Shown here one piece after another: positions 43,880-55,293 of a DNA stretch of 64,000 nucleotides. Within the stretch, counting starts at the first letter, position 1, and each line of letters starts with the position of its first letter. The translations under genes and the position numbers were made by a program. The stretch lies in contig CM050446.2 in the NCBI GenBank assembly GCA_027563935.2, positions 26,601,501 through 26,665,500 on the forward strand. The letters run 5' to 3'. Source of the stretch: Costus lasius. Its lineage: Eukaryota; Streptophyta; Magnoliopsida; Zingiberales; Costaceae. The notes beneath the pieces were generated by a model. It was given only the letters and a program-made list of their open reading frames with translations, ran no database searches and was not told the origin of the DNA.

Positions 43880-44749
43880 TCAAGCTAAATTAGATAAACA
43901 GTTTGGAAATTTTTGGATGTTTTGAAAAAGCTTTAAATAAATATTCCATTTACTAATGCTTTGTTTCAAATGCCCATTTATGTAAAATTTTTGAAAGATA
44001 TTCTGTCTAATAAAATAAAAATAGAGGACTACGGTACTGTGGCATTGACTGAGGAATGTAGTGCCCTTATTCAAAATAAATTGCCACCTAAATTAAAGGA
44101 TCCAAGTAGTTTTTCTATACCTTGTTTAATTGGAGAGATGACTTTTGACCGAGCCTTTTGTGATCTTGGGGCTTGCGTGAGTCTAATGCCTTTATCTGTT
44201 TGTAGGAAACTTAACATGGGAGAGCCAAAGTCGACTTCTATTTCTCTGCAGCTTGATGATTGATTAGTTAAGTAGCTTGTTGGAATTTTAGAGGATGTTT
44301 CAATTCAAGTAGGTAAGTATTTTATTCCAACAGACTTTGTGGTATTAGAGATGGAGGAGGATTCTAAAATTCTCATCATTCTTGGTAGACCGTTCTTAGC
44401 TACAACAGGTGCAATCATTGATGTAAAGAATGGAAAACTCACTCCTAATATTGGTGAAAACATTATTGAGTTTGATTTAGCTGAATCCATGAAAAAACCA
44501 TCATATGCTAGGTCTTGCTGTAGTATTAATTCTATAGATGATGTTGTTAGTGATCTTCACAATTTGTTCGATGAACCTTCTGATTTTGAAAAATATGGTT
44601 TATTAGATTCTATTTCACATAATGATCAAGATTGTCAGGTGAAGAAGTCTCCAAAAGTTAAATTAAAATCTCTGCCAAATAATCTTCGATATAAATTTCT
44701 TGGGCCTAATTTTACTTATCCTGTTATTTTTGATGCACAACTTGATTGA
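43880..44749 (+). pseudogene. pol of Element 9: protease region
   Basis: Reading from about 43880, best from ATG 43961: YVKFLKDILSNKIKIEDYGT, CSALIQNKLPPKLKDPSSFS, then the retropepsin-like core FDRAFCDLGACVSLMPL. DLGA takes the place of the usual DSGA/DTGA, as in Athila elements, so the catalytic Asp is kept. The later conserved ILGRPFLATTGAIIDV block follows near 44384-44425. Stops at 44261-44263 and 44270 interrupt it. It ends at 44747-44749, before the RT linker. This protease would mature the Gag-Pol polyprotein. Confidence 0.85.
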
Positions 44750-45645
44750 AGAGAGACATGGTTACTTCTAAGGGAATTGAGAATTCACAGAAAGGTAATT
44801 GGGTATTCTATTGATGACTTAAAAGTAATTAACCTCTCTTTTTGTATGCATAGGATACTTATGGAAGATGATCAGAAACCACATGTGGATTTCCAGGGAA
44901 GACTTAACCCCTCTATGAAAGAAGTTGTGAAAAAGGAGGTGCTAAAATTACTCGATGCGGGTATTATCCTATCTCCGATAGTAAATGAGTAAGCCCTGTC
45001 CACTGTGTTCCTAAGAAAGGGGGTGTGACTGTGATGAAAGGTAAGGATGACGAATAGTTGAAAGGCTTGCTAATCACTCTCATTTTTGCTTTTTGGATGG
45101 GTATTCTAGAATTTTCCAAATTCCCATCCATCTTGATGACTAAGATAAGATCACTTTTACATGCCCATATGGTACCTTTGCTTATAGAAGAATGTCTTTC
45201 GGTTATGTAATGCACCTGCTACTTTTCAGAGATGTATGATGGCTATATTTTCGGATTTTATTCAAGATTTTATGGATGTTTTTATGGATGACTTTTCTGT
45301 TTATGGTGTTTCTTTTGATGATTAATTGGCTAACTTATCTCGAGTTTTGCAGAGGTGTGAAGAAACTAATCTAGTTCTTAACTGGGAACAATGTCATTTC
45401 ATAGTTAGGTAGGGAATAGTTTTGGGACACTTGGTTTCAGAAAGAGGGATAGAGGTTGATAAAGCCAAAATTGAAGTGATTGAGAAGTTAACGCCGCCAC
45501 GACAGTCAAGGAAATCAGGAGTTTTTTGGGACATGCGGGATTCTACCGGCAGTTCATTGAGGATTTTTTTAAGCTTGCTAAACCACTTACTAATTTACTT
45601 TGTAAGGATGTTAAATTCTCCTTTGATGAAAGATGTTTGTCTGCT
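44750..45645 (+). pseudogene. pol of Element 9: reverse transcriptase, degenerate
   Basis: Starts with the pre-RT linker RIHRKVIGYSIDDLKVINLS and FCMHRILMEDDQKPHVDF. RT fingers follow (RLNPSMKEVVKKEVLKLLDA), then PVHCVPKKGG, a palm region in broken frames, the catalytic VFMDDFSVYG near 45270-45300 (FMDD, usual in this lineage) and the thumb ([20 protein letters not shown]). The connection block [15 protein letters not shown] ends near 45652. Several frameshifts and stops. RNase H and nearly all of integrase are missing after it. The pre-RT linker is the segment reused in the composite ORFs of Elements 4, 8 and 11. Confidence 0.85.
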
Positions 45646-45826
45646 TTTCAGGTATGGAAAACTTATCCCTATGGAGCTGTAGACATATGGAATGAAAAAG
45701 TAGGAGAATTTAAGGTCAATGGTCAAAGGCTAAAACATTATTACAAATAAGAACATAACGAAGAAAGGATGGAATTGCAACTTAAAGAGCCTCAATCAAA
45801 TTTGAGTGTAGGACAGTCAAACTAGT
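45646..45826 (+). pseudogene. pol of Element 9: integrase C-terminal tail, joined by deletion
   Basis: The reading passes from RT connection sequence (LSAFQ) directly to [10 protein letters not shown] and [13 protein letters not shown], the usual end of Athila pol after the integrase core. So RNase H, HHCC and the D,D,E core were removed by one internal deletion near 45652. A short tail follows to a stop at 45824-45826 (GQSN). The stem-loop GGGAGGCAACTCAAG comes next, as in related elements. Confidence 0.8.
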
Positions 45827-46722
45827 GACCTAAAAATTAGCTCTTCTTGGGAGGCAACTCAAGCATCTTGCAGTAAAAAAAAAATTTCACACCCCCGTGA
45901 AATTTGAACTAAATTTTTCAGGGGGCCATGATTTTATTTAAAAAAATAAAAAAAAAGAGAGAGGGAAGAGAAGAGGTGCAACGGCTGGGCATTGTGCGCC
46001 CTAGCCATCACGACCCTGTGATTTTCTCTTTAGTGCTCGTGAAGCTCCAGTTTCCAGCAGGCACCTGCGCGCTTCAATTCTAGATTTGTCAGTGCCGTCT
46101 GGCTCCTTCTTGCCACTATTGAAGGCCAACACCAGTTGTTCCTTCCACTACTGATCAGTTGTCGTCGCCTCCTTAGCTGTAATCACCTCCTCAATGAAGA
46201 TTTCGTCGGCAACTCATTAACAAAAATCACTTGTTCAACACCAGTTCTCCATATCTGCTAAAAGCTGTTGCTACTTCTAGATCCGCTGAACGCCACACCT
46301 CTTCAGCTACAGAAGTTTTATCGGATTCCATCCGTCTCTTCTAAATCAGTCCGCCTACCTCTACCAGATCTACCGTCGCCTCTTCCAGATCTGTGAACAT
46401 CGCCGATCTTTACAGCAGCTGCTATTTCTAGATCTGCTTCTTCAGATGTTATTTTTAGTTCTGAACATGTGAATCCACCTCTTCCAGATGCTTCGCTGGA
46501 CCAGTCACCGCCGCCTTCATAGCCGCATCGCCTCGAGATCTATTGAAAGCCGATGATATTTCCAGATCTACTACTAAACGCTGGGTTTCAGCCGGCAGCT
46601 TCATCGCCAAGATTCTGGTCTGTAGCCTATAATTCTACCACCCGCAACTTCATTTCAGCAGGCGGATTCTTCAGTGGTAATCAGCATCTTCTTCGACAGA
46701 TATAGCTGAGGAAGATGTTTAG
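45827..46722 (+). other. Post-pol noncoding DNA of Element 9, left of Element 10
   Basis: Conserved stem-loop at 45847-45862. A palindromic cluster of the LTR type lies at 45886-46030 (TTTCACACCCCCGTGAAATT). Then C/T-rich DNA with repeated CTTCCAGATCT and TCTAGATCTGC blocks. It continues at 57362 after Element 10. Confidence 0.6.
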
Positions 46723-46727
46723 CTCAC

Positions 46728-48793
46728 TGTTGTATCCCAACAAGTAGGTAAATTAAACTTATTTCTAAAGTCGCAGCCAAAACCTAAGTGATGGCGCACA
46801 GGGACTTGTCACTCCCTGATATGGCTCCAAAAACTTGTTCAACTACCACACTTGTTGTTATCTCCGCAAGTGCACGGATACACGAAGTAATAAAGAAAGA
46901 TATCGAACCCACAGAGACATATGTTGTCAAGTACTGATCAATTGATTTCTTACTATCTAGGTAGTCGAATGAAAGTCAAGCAAATATCGCAAACACATAG
47001 AAGAATACTGTCGGAGAAAAAATTGGGACTAGGATTTCGTTCACTATAATTTCTATGACTAGGCATGAATAAAGAATTCGTCAGTTTAATTTTATCATGA
47101 TGAAGATGCAAATTACTTAATAAAAGGATTGCCTCACTCTCGTGCTAACAACCATGCAGGGATTAATCTTCGCTTTCAAGCAAGATTCATCCCAACACTG
47201 AAGATAAGTAAATCATAAATCAATGAACTCAAGGATCACTTTTGTGCATCCGAATTCTAGGTTGATAATCTCTAGTGGAATCTCAAGGATCACTTTCGTG
47301 CATCCGGGCCTCAACACTAGTTTTACTCATGGATCTCCAACGTTCTGATCTTCACTTTCGTGCAAGATCTCCATGTTTGACAATTAGACTCGATCTATAG
47401 ATTCATGTTATTATAATGGCAAATAATCTATTAGAACTGAACAAATTGGATTTAACCTAAGGAAGGATTCATAACATGCAATTCTAGGGTTCTGAATTCT
47501 CAAGCAATTACCTTTCAGTCAATAGCGAAAATTCTAAAAACATGATTAGTAACATGGATCTATAGAGAGTCTAAGCACAAATATCACATGAGCAAAATCA
47601 TCATGCTAAGATTAAACGCAACGAAATAGTGAAACAAATAGTCATCTAGTCATTAAAAATCAAGTGAATTACTCTCCCATGTCCCAAGGGTAGTTTAAGC
47701 TAGCATGGTAAAAGAGTTACAAATTTCCATAATTTCAAAAGTTCAAAAATCAATGAAAGAAGAGTTTTGGGAAAATACAGGACAGCTGTGAAGTATTTCG
47801 CAGCCGTAATTTCGATTGATCTCGGTAAATAGTGGCTGCCTCCCTTCTTTCCTTGAATTCTCCTTCGATTGATCTCCTTTTCTCCTGAAACTTCTGGTAC
47901 GTCATCTCTTCCTTCAGATGTAGCTTTGGTATGAATTTCACGGCCAGAGATGCCCTGGATTCGTTGCGGTGGCGGAACCCTAGGCGGCGGCGTGAATGAC
48001 GATTTCTCTCTCCATAGTCGATGAAAATTGGGGCTTTCCGTGTGTGTGTAATCTCGTCACGAGCTCCCTGGTTGCTTCTTACGGTTTCGAATATAAAGCT
48101 CTGGTTCGCCCGCAATCGTCTCCGCAAGAATCGGACTTCAGAATTGACCAGGAAATCGCGTTCAACAACCGAAATACGGCAGTGTAATCGTTTATGGCAC
48201 TGCCGTAAAATCGGTCGAGTTTTCTGTTCTGATGTCGTCTGGGAAATACGACACCGTAATCTGGTTTACGGTACTGCCGTAAAATTGGCTGAACTCTATG
48301 TTCGGAAGTGACTCGAAAATACGGCCCGTGTAATCCTTTACGGGGGTGCCGTAATACCAAGCAAAGTTTCTGTTCTGAAGTGCTCTAAAATACGGTACCG
48401 TAATCTGGTTTACGGTACTGCCGTAAAATCCGAAAAATCTTCTGTTTGGAAACTTCCCAAAATACAGCAGTGGCTCGGATTTTACGGTAGCGTATGAAAA
48501 TACGGTACCGTAAAATAGGTTACGGAACTGCCGTAATTTGCTGAGTTGCTCCGTTTTGTGTGAAATTTCTTGGGTGATTTCCTCTTGGTGATGGTAACTC
48601 TTCTATGTGTTTGATTTTGCTTTAAAAATCCTTGAAATAATGTCTTTTTACCTGAAAATCATGAAAAACCAAAATAGAATTATACTTTGCAATATTCGAT
48701 GAATTTAGCATGAAAACAAGTAAAAGATCCTCAATTTAGCATGAAAAGATATCCAAAATGATACAAAATATACTATATATTTTGGTGTCATCA
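46728..48793 (-). repeat. 3' LTR of Element 10
   Basis: 2066 bp; + strand starts TGTTGTATCCC and ends GGTGTCATCA. TSD CTCAC to its left. Confidence 0.95.
48173..48540 (-). promoter_or_regulatory. Palindromic motif array in the Element 10 3' LTR
   Basis: About six units, each a pair such as AATACGGTACCGTAA...TTACGGTACTGCCGTAA with 7-8 bp between, spaced 60-75 bp. The same array is at 56740-57110 and, inside the element, at 51960-52425. Confidence 0.7.
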
Positions 48794-49970
48794 AAATACA
48801 TAAGGCTCAAACTTTGCTTGTCCTCAAGCAAAAATCAAATTTGAAATTAAAATTTGACCAAAAGAATAACCTTTTCATGCTCAATAAATTTCTAAAATAC
48901 AACTCATCAATGAAAAATTCTATCAATTGATTTATAAAACTTCAAATAAACATATCATTTTTAGAACTCAATCCTCTAGATTCATAATTCAATCAAATAA
49001 AACTTCGCAACTTGTATAATAATTAGAATTTTCAATCTCATGATTTCACCCAGTTTTCAGTTCAAATCTATCATGCTTTTGTTTACAGGAATTATGTTTC
49101 CAAGATCCTTTTCCACACATGTATTTTTTTATTTTGTTGTTTTTGCATAGATGGCATGTACCCACATAGACACATACTTTTTATTTTTGACTTCAATTCT
49201 TTCTTCGGTACCACTGTCACTTTTGCACAGTGCCAAGTAGAGGAGTCTTATTCTTTTGATCTCTCATTATTTTTCATGCATAGACTTCATCCCATGTCTT
49301 AGGTACTACTATCAAATTTTACATAGAGCCAAGTAGGGGAGTCTCTCACTATTTTTGTGGATTTTGGATTCTCTCTTCCCAACAAATAGCAAAATAGATT
49401 AAACATCTATTAGGTTGATCAATTGATATCAATTCACAAATCATACTCATATACTCATATTATTTGAAAGAAAAGTTTCACTTTTAGATTTTATTCTTCA
49501 AACAATACATCTACCCAAAATTTCATGCATCAACTAATGTCATATTTCAATAGACATATATGTATTGAAGAAATAAATTTAACATGATAGGGCTATATTT
49601 CTAATCATGAATTGAGTTCATTCATCAAAAATCATCAACATATCTCAAAACATGACCATATATCACATTAATCAAAATATTTTCAACATCACGTCATATC
49701 AAAAAGAAATAATATCATCATCATGTAGTACAACCATATCGAAAAGTCATCAGAACGTCAACATGTTTTAATACAACCCCATCGAAGTCAAACAGGAATC
49801 AAAAGAATCATCATCATACAACCATATCGAAAAATAAAGATAAGCGTGTCGAGCAGAGTAGTAGTGGTGGTGGTTGTAAAGCATCATCCTTCCCTTTAAA
49901 TCATAAGACATTAATAAGATAAGATGAACAAAATAGTAAGAAGTAAGGGAAGATGATACTCACAAAGCAT
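48794..49970 (-). other. 3' noncoding region of Element 10
   Basis: Conserved stem-loop TTGCTTG.CCTCAAGCAA (48814-48831, + strand), 21 bp from the LTR. Tandem hairpin units at 49206-49247 and 49302-49343, as in Element 8. Otherwise AT-rich; no ORF supported. Confidence 0.7.
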
Positions 49971-51353
49971 CTACTCGTCGCCATCTGACCGGGTAGCCTC
50001 AGAATCTCTAGCAGCAGCCTCCATAGGATCGTAGTAGGGCGTCCCTCCTTCTTGATCACCTTGATATCCAAAATCTCTGTGATCTGCATAACCAAAATGG
50101 TCATAAAGGAAGTTACCCATGTCTTCCATATGATTACACAATCTCTCCATATCCCTTTGGATGTGCCCTAGAGTCTCTTCCATCCTCTCTTGGCGACATT
50201 CTTGGTTGTACATCTGTGCTGTAAGCGCCTGAAAGCCTGGATCGTGGTGGCTAGCAAAACCACCCCTCGTCCCATGTGAGGAAGTACCAGCGGGCTGAGA
50301 AGAATCATGAGGGGGTGACTCCATCCCATAGGGATCACCCCTTCCACCCCAGGTGGGTGGAGGTGGAACTGTATCCAGTGGTGGAGTAAAATCTGCCTCA
50401 GCTGCACTGGGAGATAACTTCCAGTTGGCTCTTTCCCTGACCGTAGTCTTCTCAACATGAGGTAAAGGTAGAGGAGGGACATTTGGTCCAAGGACCAAAC
50501 AGAAAATGTCTCCCTCTCTAATGATCATCTTCATTGCTATGCAAGACTCAATGTCAAGTCTTGCATTTCCTTTTGCTAACTCAACTCTATAGGGCTCAAT
50601 CCCAAAATATCTGGCTATAGGAGTAATCAAACCTCCTATCACCACAGATCCTCTAGTCGCTCTGGCCACCTTATCCATGTGCTTGATCATGAAGTAAGCA
50701 ACATCAACTGCGAATCCATTGAGCATCCCCCAAAGAAAATAAAGTTCATGCTGACGGACCATGCCGTCACTATCTCCTCTACCGAATACCGTGTGTGCTA
50801 GAACCCGATGTGCATATTTGATACAAGGGTTCATGATTTTTTAGGCTCTGGCAGAGACAGCATAAAATTGGTGCTCATTGGTGATCTGGTTCCAAAATAT
50901 GTTCTCCATGAATCCTAGGGGTATCTCAGTGTACCCTCCTGTGCTCAGTCCAAATATGTCCCTGATTTCTTGCAGTGTGAGTTTCCTTTCCTCATTTGCT
51001 AATCTGAATGTGATTTCCCCATCAGCAGGGCCATTGGAATACTCTCTTTAGTCCATGATCAAACTGCTCAAGAATTCCAAAACAAGTGGAAGATAGGTGT
51101 GTGGAATCATCTGGAAGAACTTCCTGACTTGGATTCTCTCAAACATCCAAAGCACATCATCATAAAGTCCCAAGGCTTCAAGAGTCCTCTGATCAGCATA
51201 CTTTGTATTGACGATTCTTCTTTCCAACAGTTTATTGTATCTAGATTCCTGCATTTCGTTCCTGAATATGATTCCATGGGGGTTTTGTGGCTGAGATGGC
51301 TCTACAGGGGCTTTCCCTTTCCTCCTTGGGAAAATTGCCTTTGTCCTTGGTGC
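49971..51353 (-). pseudogene. Athila-type third ORF of Element 10
   Basis: One frame from ATG 51353 (MAPRTKAIFPRRKGKAP) to the stop at 49971, about 460 codons, broken only by TAA codons at 51048-51050 and near 50843. Seen in order: a basic N-terminus, the conserved core (RYNKLLERRIVNTKY, ITFRLANEERKLTLQEI, FGRGDSDGMVRQHELYFLWG, GGLITPIARYFG, RLDIESCIAMKMI), a Pro-rich linker, a coiled-coil-prone stretch (about 50080-50230) and an acidic end. The core resembles the family described for Athila ORF1-type plant transposon proteins. I see no signal peptide or membrane span, so the label envelope-like is not supported here. Best preserved copy in the window. Confidence 0.8.
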
Positions 51354-51383
51354 CATGAGTGTATACACAAACTGCAAACTCAC

Positions 51384-51959
51384 AATTTAATGACAACATA
51401 ACAATAAAACAGTTTAAATCAAGCCCACGAGCATCTCATCAACATGTTCTATCATTATAAAAACACAGTAAAAACAGAGCATGTAATCTCAATCTTAATT
51501 CAAAATGGCTAGCATGAATCATAGTTCCAACATTATCAGAAACATTTATCAAGTATATTGGGAATGAGTGAACAGTAACTCATGCTCAAACTCAAGAAAC
51601 AACAAAAATGTGAGTGAACAGTAACTATGCTACGTCTCGACATGTTTCAGCTTAAATCACCCACGAAATCGTTCCAAATTCTTTTCAAACAGCAAAGAAT
51701 TGAAAGTTTATTCCCTAACGAGTAAATGGAAACAAGAATCACTCAAAATGGTTGAGAATCGAGTGAGAGTGAGTGAAAGGGGCGAAAACTGAGAAAAAAC
51801 TTGTTAAAGCGGTAAAACCAGTGAATCGGGTACCTAATCGACGGCGAGAGTTGAACGGGAAAGGTCGCCGGCGTCCACAGGCGGTTGGAGACGATCGAAA
51901 ATTCAAGAATGGCATGAGAGCGAGCGAGAACGAGTGAAAAACCCTAAAAATGGCTCGGC
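51384..51959 (-). other. Leader of the third ORF in Element 10
   Basis: Between the palindromic array and the third ORF. No ORF. If the array is a promoter element, this would be the 5' untranslated region of a separate transcript (inference). Confidence 0.4.
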
Positions 51960-52425
51960 AAAAACCCTAAATACGGCACAGAACTCGCGTGTCAGAAAAC
52001 AGATTACGGTAGTGTAATATTTTACGACACTGCCGTAAAATTGCGAAAGCTCTCGGGTCTAAATAGATTTAGAAATACGGTACCGTAATATAACTTACGG
52101 TACTGCCGTAAAATCTTGGGATCTTTCTGTATGAAAATGGCTCAGAAATACGGTACCGTAAAGCGGTTTACAGTACTGCTGTAAAAATCAGGCAGCAATT
52201 TTTTTTTTTTTTTGAAAATCTAAAAACTTAAAATACGACACGTAAAAGAACTTACGGCACTGCCGTAAAAATGACAGAACTCTCGAGTGATTTTTGACGA
52301 CAAAATATGGTACCGTGTAAAAGTATATGGTAGTGCCGTAATTTCGCCGCAGCTCTCTGATCAAAAGCCGACCGAAAATACGATACCGTAATATACTTTA
52401 CGGCAGTGCTGTATTTTGCATCAAA
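51960..52425 (-). promoter_or_regulatory. Internal palindromic array of Element 10
   Basis: Six or seven units of the same ATACGGTACCGTAA / TTACGGTACTGCCGTAA kind as in its LTRs, here between the gag-protease stop and the third ORF. A poly-T run (about 52200-52214) lies within. Confidence 0.7.
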
Positions 52426-52508
52426 TCTCGATTTTCCTACAAAAATAAAAGAAAAAATTAGTCTTAAGCTAAAATTAAGTTAAAGAAAATAAAATAGAGG
52501 TTAGAAAG

Positions 52509-52526
52509 CTTGGGTTGCCTCCCAAG
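52509..52526 (-). other. Conserved stem-loop after gag-protease
   Basis: CTTGGGAGGCAACCCAAG on the minus strand, ~65 bp after the protease stop. Identical in Element 8. Confidence 0.65.
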
Positions 52527-52591
52527 AAGCGCTAATTTAAAGGTCATTAGCTTGACTCTTTAACACTCGGATTTGATCTTGAACTCCTGAA

Positions 52592-54901
52592 TTACCCTCC
52601 TGATTTTTCAACATAAGGCTCAATCTTGAAACAGTATCCAAATTTGCTCAGAATCCCTTCTATTTTGTCAATCAATCTAGAGCTTCCTCTTCTTCTCTTC
52701 CTCCTTGTCTTTTTCTTTTGCAATTTCTTATCAATACCCTCAAAAAGATTGTTAGATTCATTATTTGAGGTTTCATCAAACAAACTTGAAACATCATAAA
52801 TATCATCATTAAATATCTCAACACTACAACAAGATCCTGAGTATGAAAGTTTGTTCAATGAATCATTAGGATTAAATTCAATCTTGTTGTCACATATAAC
52901 AAAAGTAATCTTTCCTTCTTTCACATCTATGTTTGCCTTAGCAGTGGCCAATAGTGGTCTACCAAGAATTATAGGATTTCTAGTATTTTCCTCCATGTCT
53001 AACACTACAAAATCTATAGGAATGAAAAACTTACCAATTTGTACAGGAACATTCTCTAATATACCTACAGGATACTTTACTGATGAATCCGCGAGCTGTA
53101 AGGATATGGATGTTTGCTTTAGCTCTCCAAGATTTAGTTTCCTGTAAGTAGAAAGAGGCATTAGACTCACAGTAGCACCTAGGTCACATAAGGCTCGGTC
53201 AAAAGCCATAGTGCCTATTGAACAAGGTATAGAAAAACTACCTGGATCTTTCAGTTTAGGTGGCAGTTTGTTCTGTATGATAGCACTACAATCTTTAGTT
53301 AAAGTAACAGTGCATGTGCCATAATCATCTAATTTTCTTTTGTTAGACAAAATCTCTTTTAGAAACTTGGCATAAGATGACATTTCAGAAATAGCTTCAG
53401 TAAATGGAATGTTAACATAAAGCTTTTTCAGGATTTCAAGGAATTTGCCAAACTTTTTGTCTAATTTATTCTGAACTAACCTTTGAGGAAAATGTATAGG
53501 TGGCTAGTAAGGAGCAGGCAAATTAGGTTTAGGATTGTCTTTTTCACATGATTCATCTCCTTTGGGTTTATCACCCTTTTGAGGTGGTAAACAAGTTTGG
53601 GGTTCCTCATGTGATGAGGATTCTCCTAAACCTAATCCCTCTTCATTATCAGCAAGCTTTTTTTCAGTGTTTTCAAACCTCCCTCTAGGTTCTCCAAGTT
53701 GTTTCCCACTTCTAGTCATGATGGCATTGTAGTGCTCCTTAGGGTTTATCTCAGGTTTTGCAGGAAATTTCCCAGGGGGTTTGTAAGGTACACTAGCATG
53801 TTATGCAATTTGATTTTCAAGAATTTTGTTGTGGGCTTCTACTCTTTCCAATCTGGAGTTAATTTGATCAAGACTTTCTCTAAATCCTTCAATTTGTCTA
53901 TCTTGCTTTGGCATGTGTTGGTCTTGCTTAGCCATAAACTGATTTTGACTGGCCATCATCTGTTCAAGCATAGATTTTAACTCAGAACTTTGATCCATGT
54001 TTTGGTTTTGATTTTGGATAGGATTTGCCCTTTGGAATCCTTTATTCTCAGTTTGTCCCCTATCATAATTATTGTTTTTCCATGAAAGGTTGGGGCGATT
54101 TCTCCATCCAGGGTTGTAAGTGCTATAATAGGGGTCATTAGGTCTACCTTGATTATAATTCTCTATGGCATTCACATGCTCATTACCCTGGTCTACAACA
54201 ATTCTACAATTTTCAGAAGTATGACCATCATTGCCACAAATTTCACAAATGATAGAAGAAATAAAAGCAGTTTGCATAGAATTAAATTTACTACACAAAA
54301 AGTCTACCTTCTCTGCTAAGGATCGCCATCCATCACCATCACCCTTACCTTGAGAAGGCTTGTAAAGTACTCCTCTCTCAGCAGTCCATTGATTGTGATT
54401 CAATGTCATCTCCTCTAGTAGTCTGAAGGCAGCATCTGGTGTTTTGCTCATAAGAGCTCCACCTGTAGCAGCATCCACAGTTAATTTGATATTATTTGAT
54501 AATCCATAGTAAAAATTTTGTAGTAAAACTCAATCTTCAATGCCATGGTGAGGACACTTCCGCTGTAGTTCATTGAATCTCTCGCAGGCCTCGCTGAATG
54601 ACTCCCCATCTTTTTGTGAAAAGTTTGTAATTTTATTTCTCAATTGAAGTGTCTTGCTTGGGGGGAAGTATTTCGTCAAGAAGGAATTTGACAGTTGATT
54701 CCAAGTTATGAAGGTACCGGCTAGATGAGAATGAAGCCATGTCTTTGCCTGGTCCCTAAGAGAAAAAGGTAAAAGTCTTAATTTCAAAGCATCATTAGAA
54801 ACACCATTTATTTTGATAGTATCGCATAATTCCAAAAATAAAGACAAGTGTTGGTTCGGATCTTCCAGAGGAGATCCTCCAAACTGGTTCTGTTGAATCA
54901 T
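52592..54901 (-). pseudogene. gag-protease of Element 10, one frame with three stops
   Basis: A single frame of ~770 codons on the minus strand, with in-frame stops at 54530-54532, 53801-53803 and 53504-53506. Domains: capsid of the Retrotrans_gag kind (NQHLSLFLELCDTIK, LRLLPFSLRDQAKTWLHS, ERFNELQRKCPHHG); CCHC knuckle CEICGNDGHTSENC near 54220-54262; a Gln/Lys-rich part; an acidic linker; and a protease with FDRALCDLGATVSLMPL near 53170-53225 and PIILGRPLLATAKANIDV near 52920-52980. After protease it runs only ~100 residues, through a basic KKKTRRKRRR stretch, and stops at 52592. RT, RNase H and integrase are absent. The few stops suggest decay after a recent period of activity. Confidence 0.9.
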
Positions 54902-54939
54902 TGAAATAAAAGCAGACTTAATCTCGAAGTTATTAGCCT

Positions 54940-55161
54940 CTATCGCTGGTCTAGCAATGCTGGAACGAATTTCTTGAGGATTGGGGCTGCATAGTCCCTA
55001 AGTGTTCTCTGATTATCCCCCATCTCTGCAATTTCTACTTGAATCTCCTCTTGAATTTCTTGTGAATCTTCTTCCAGCCTTGACTTCCTGAGTACTCTAA
55101 GTGTTTTATTGATTTCAGGATCGAATGGAACAAGTGGTCCTGACCTAAGACTCCTGCGCAT
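54940..55161 (-). pseudogene. gag N-terminus of Element 10
   Basis: Starts MRRSLRSGPLVPFDPEINKT, as in Element 9, and ends with LRDYAAPILKKFVPALLDQR. It is in a different phase from the main gag frame at 54901, so a frameshift between 54902 and 54940 separates them. The start lies ~110 bp after the primer site. A Glu/Arg-rich stretch (RLEEDSQEIQEEIQVEIAEM) looks helical. Together with 52592-54901 this is the whole gag-protease gene. Confidence 0.8.
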
Positions 55162-55270
55162 GCAAAGTAATCAGATCAAGTGATTTCAAGAAAAACATAA
55201 AATAACAGAAATAAATAAAAACCTAGTCTAGCAATAATCTCAATATCTTCAATATTAACAAAACTAAGGT

Positions 55271-55291
55271 CCCCGGCAACGGCGCCAAAAA
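55271..55291 (-). other. Primer-binding site of Element 10
   Basis: On the minus strand TTTTTGGCGCCGTTGCCGGG(G), two bases from the 5' LTR. Athila type. Confidence 0.9.
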
Positions 55292-55293
55292 CT

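Noticed and set aside
48173..48540. The palindromic arrays as a CRISPR-like array
   Set aside because: Units are degenerate palindromes without uniform repeats or unique spacers, and they sit in plant LTRs.
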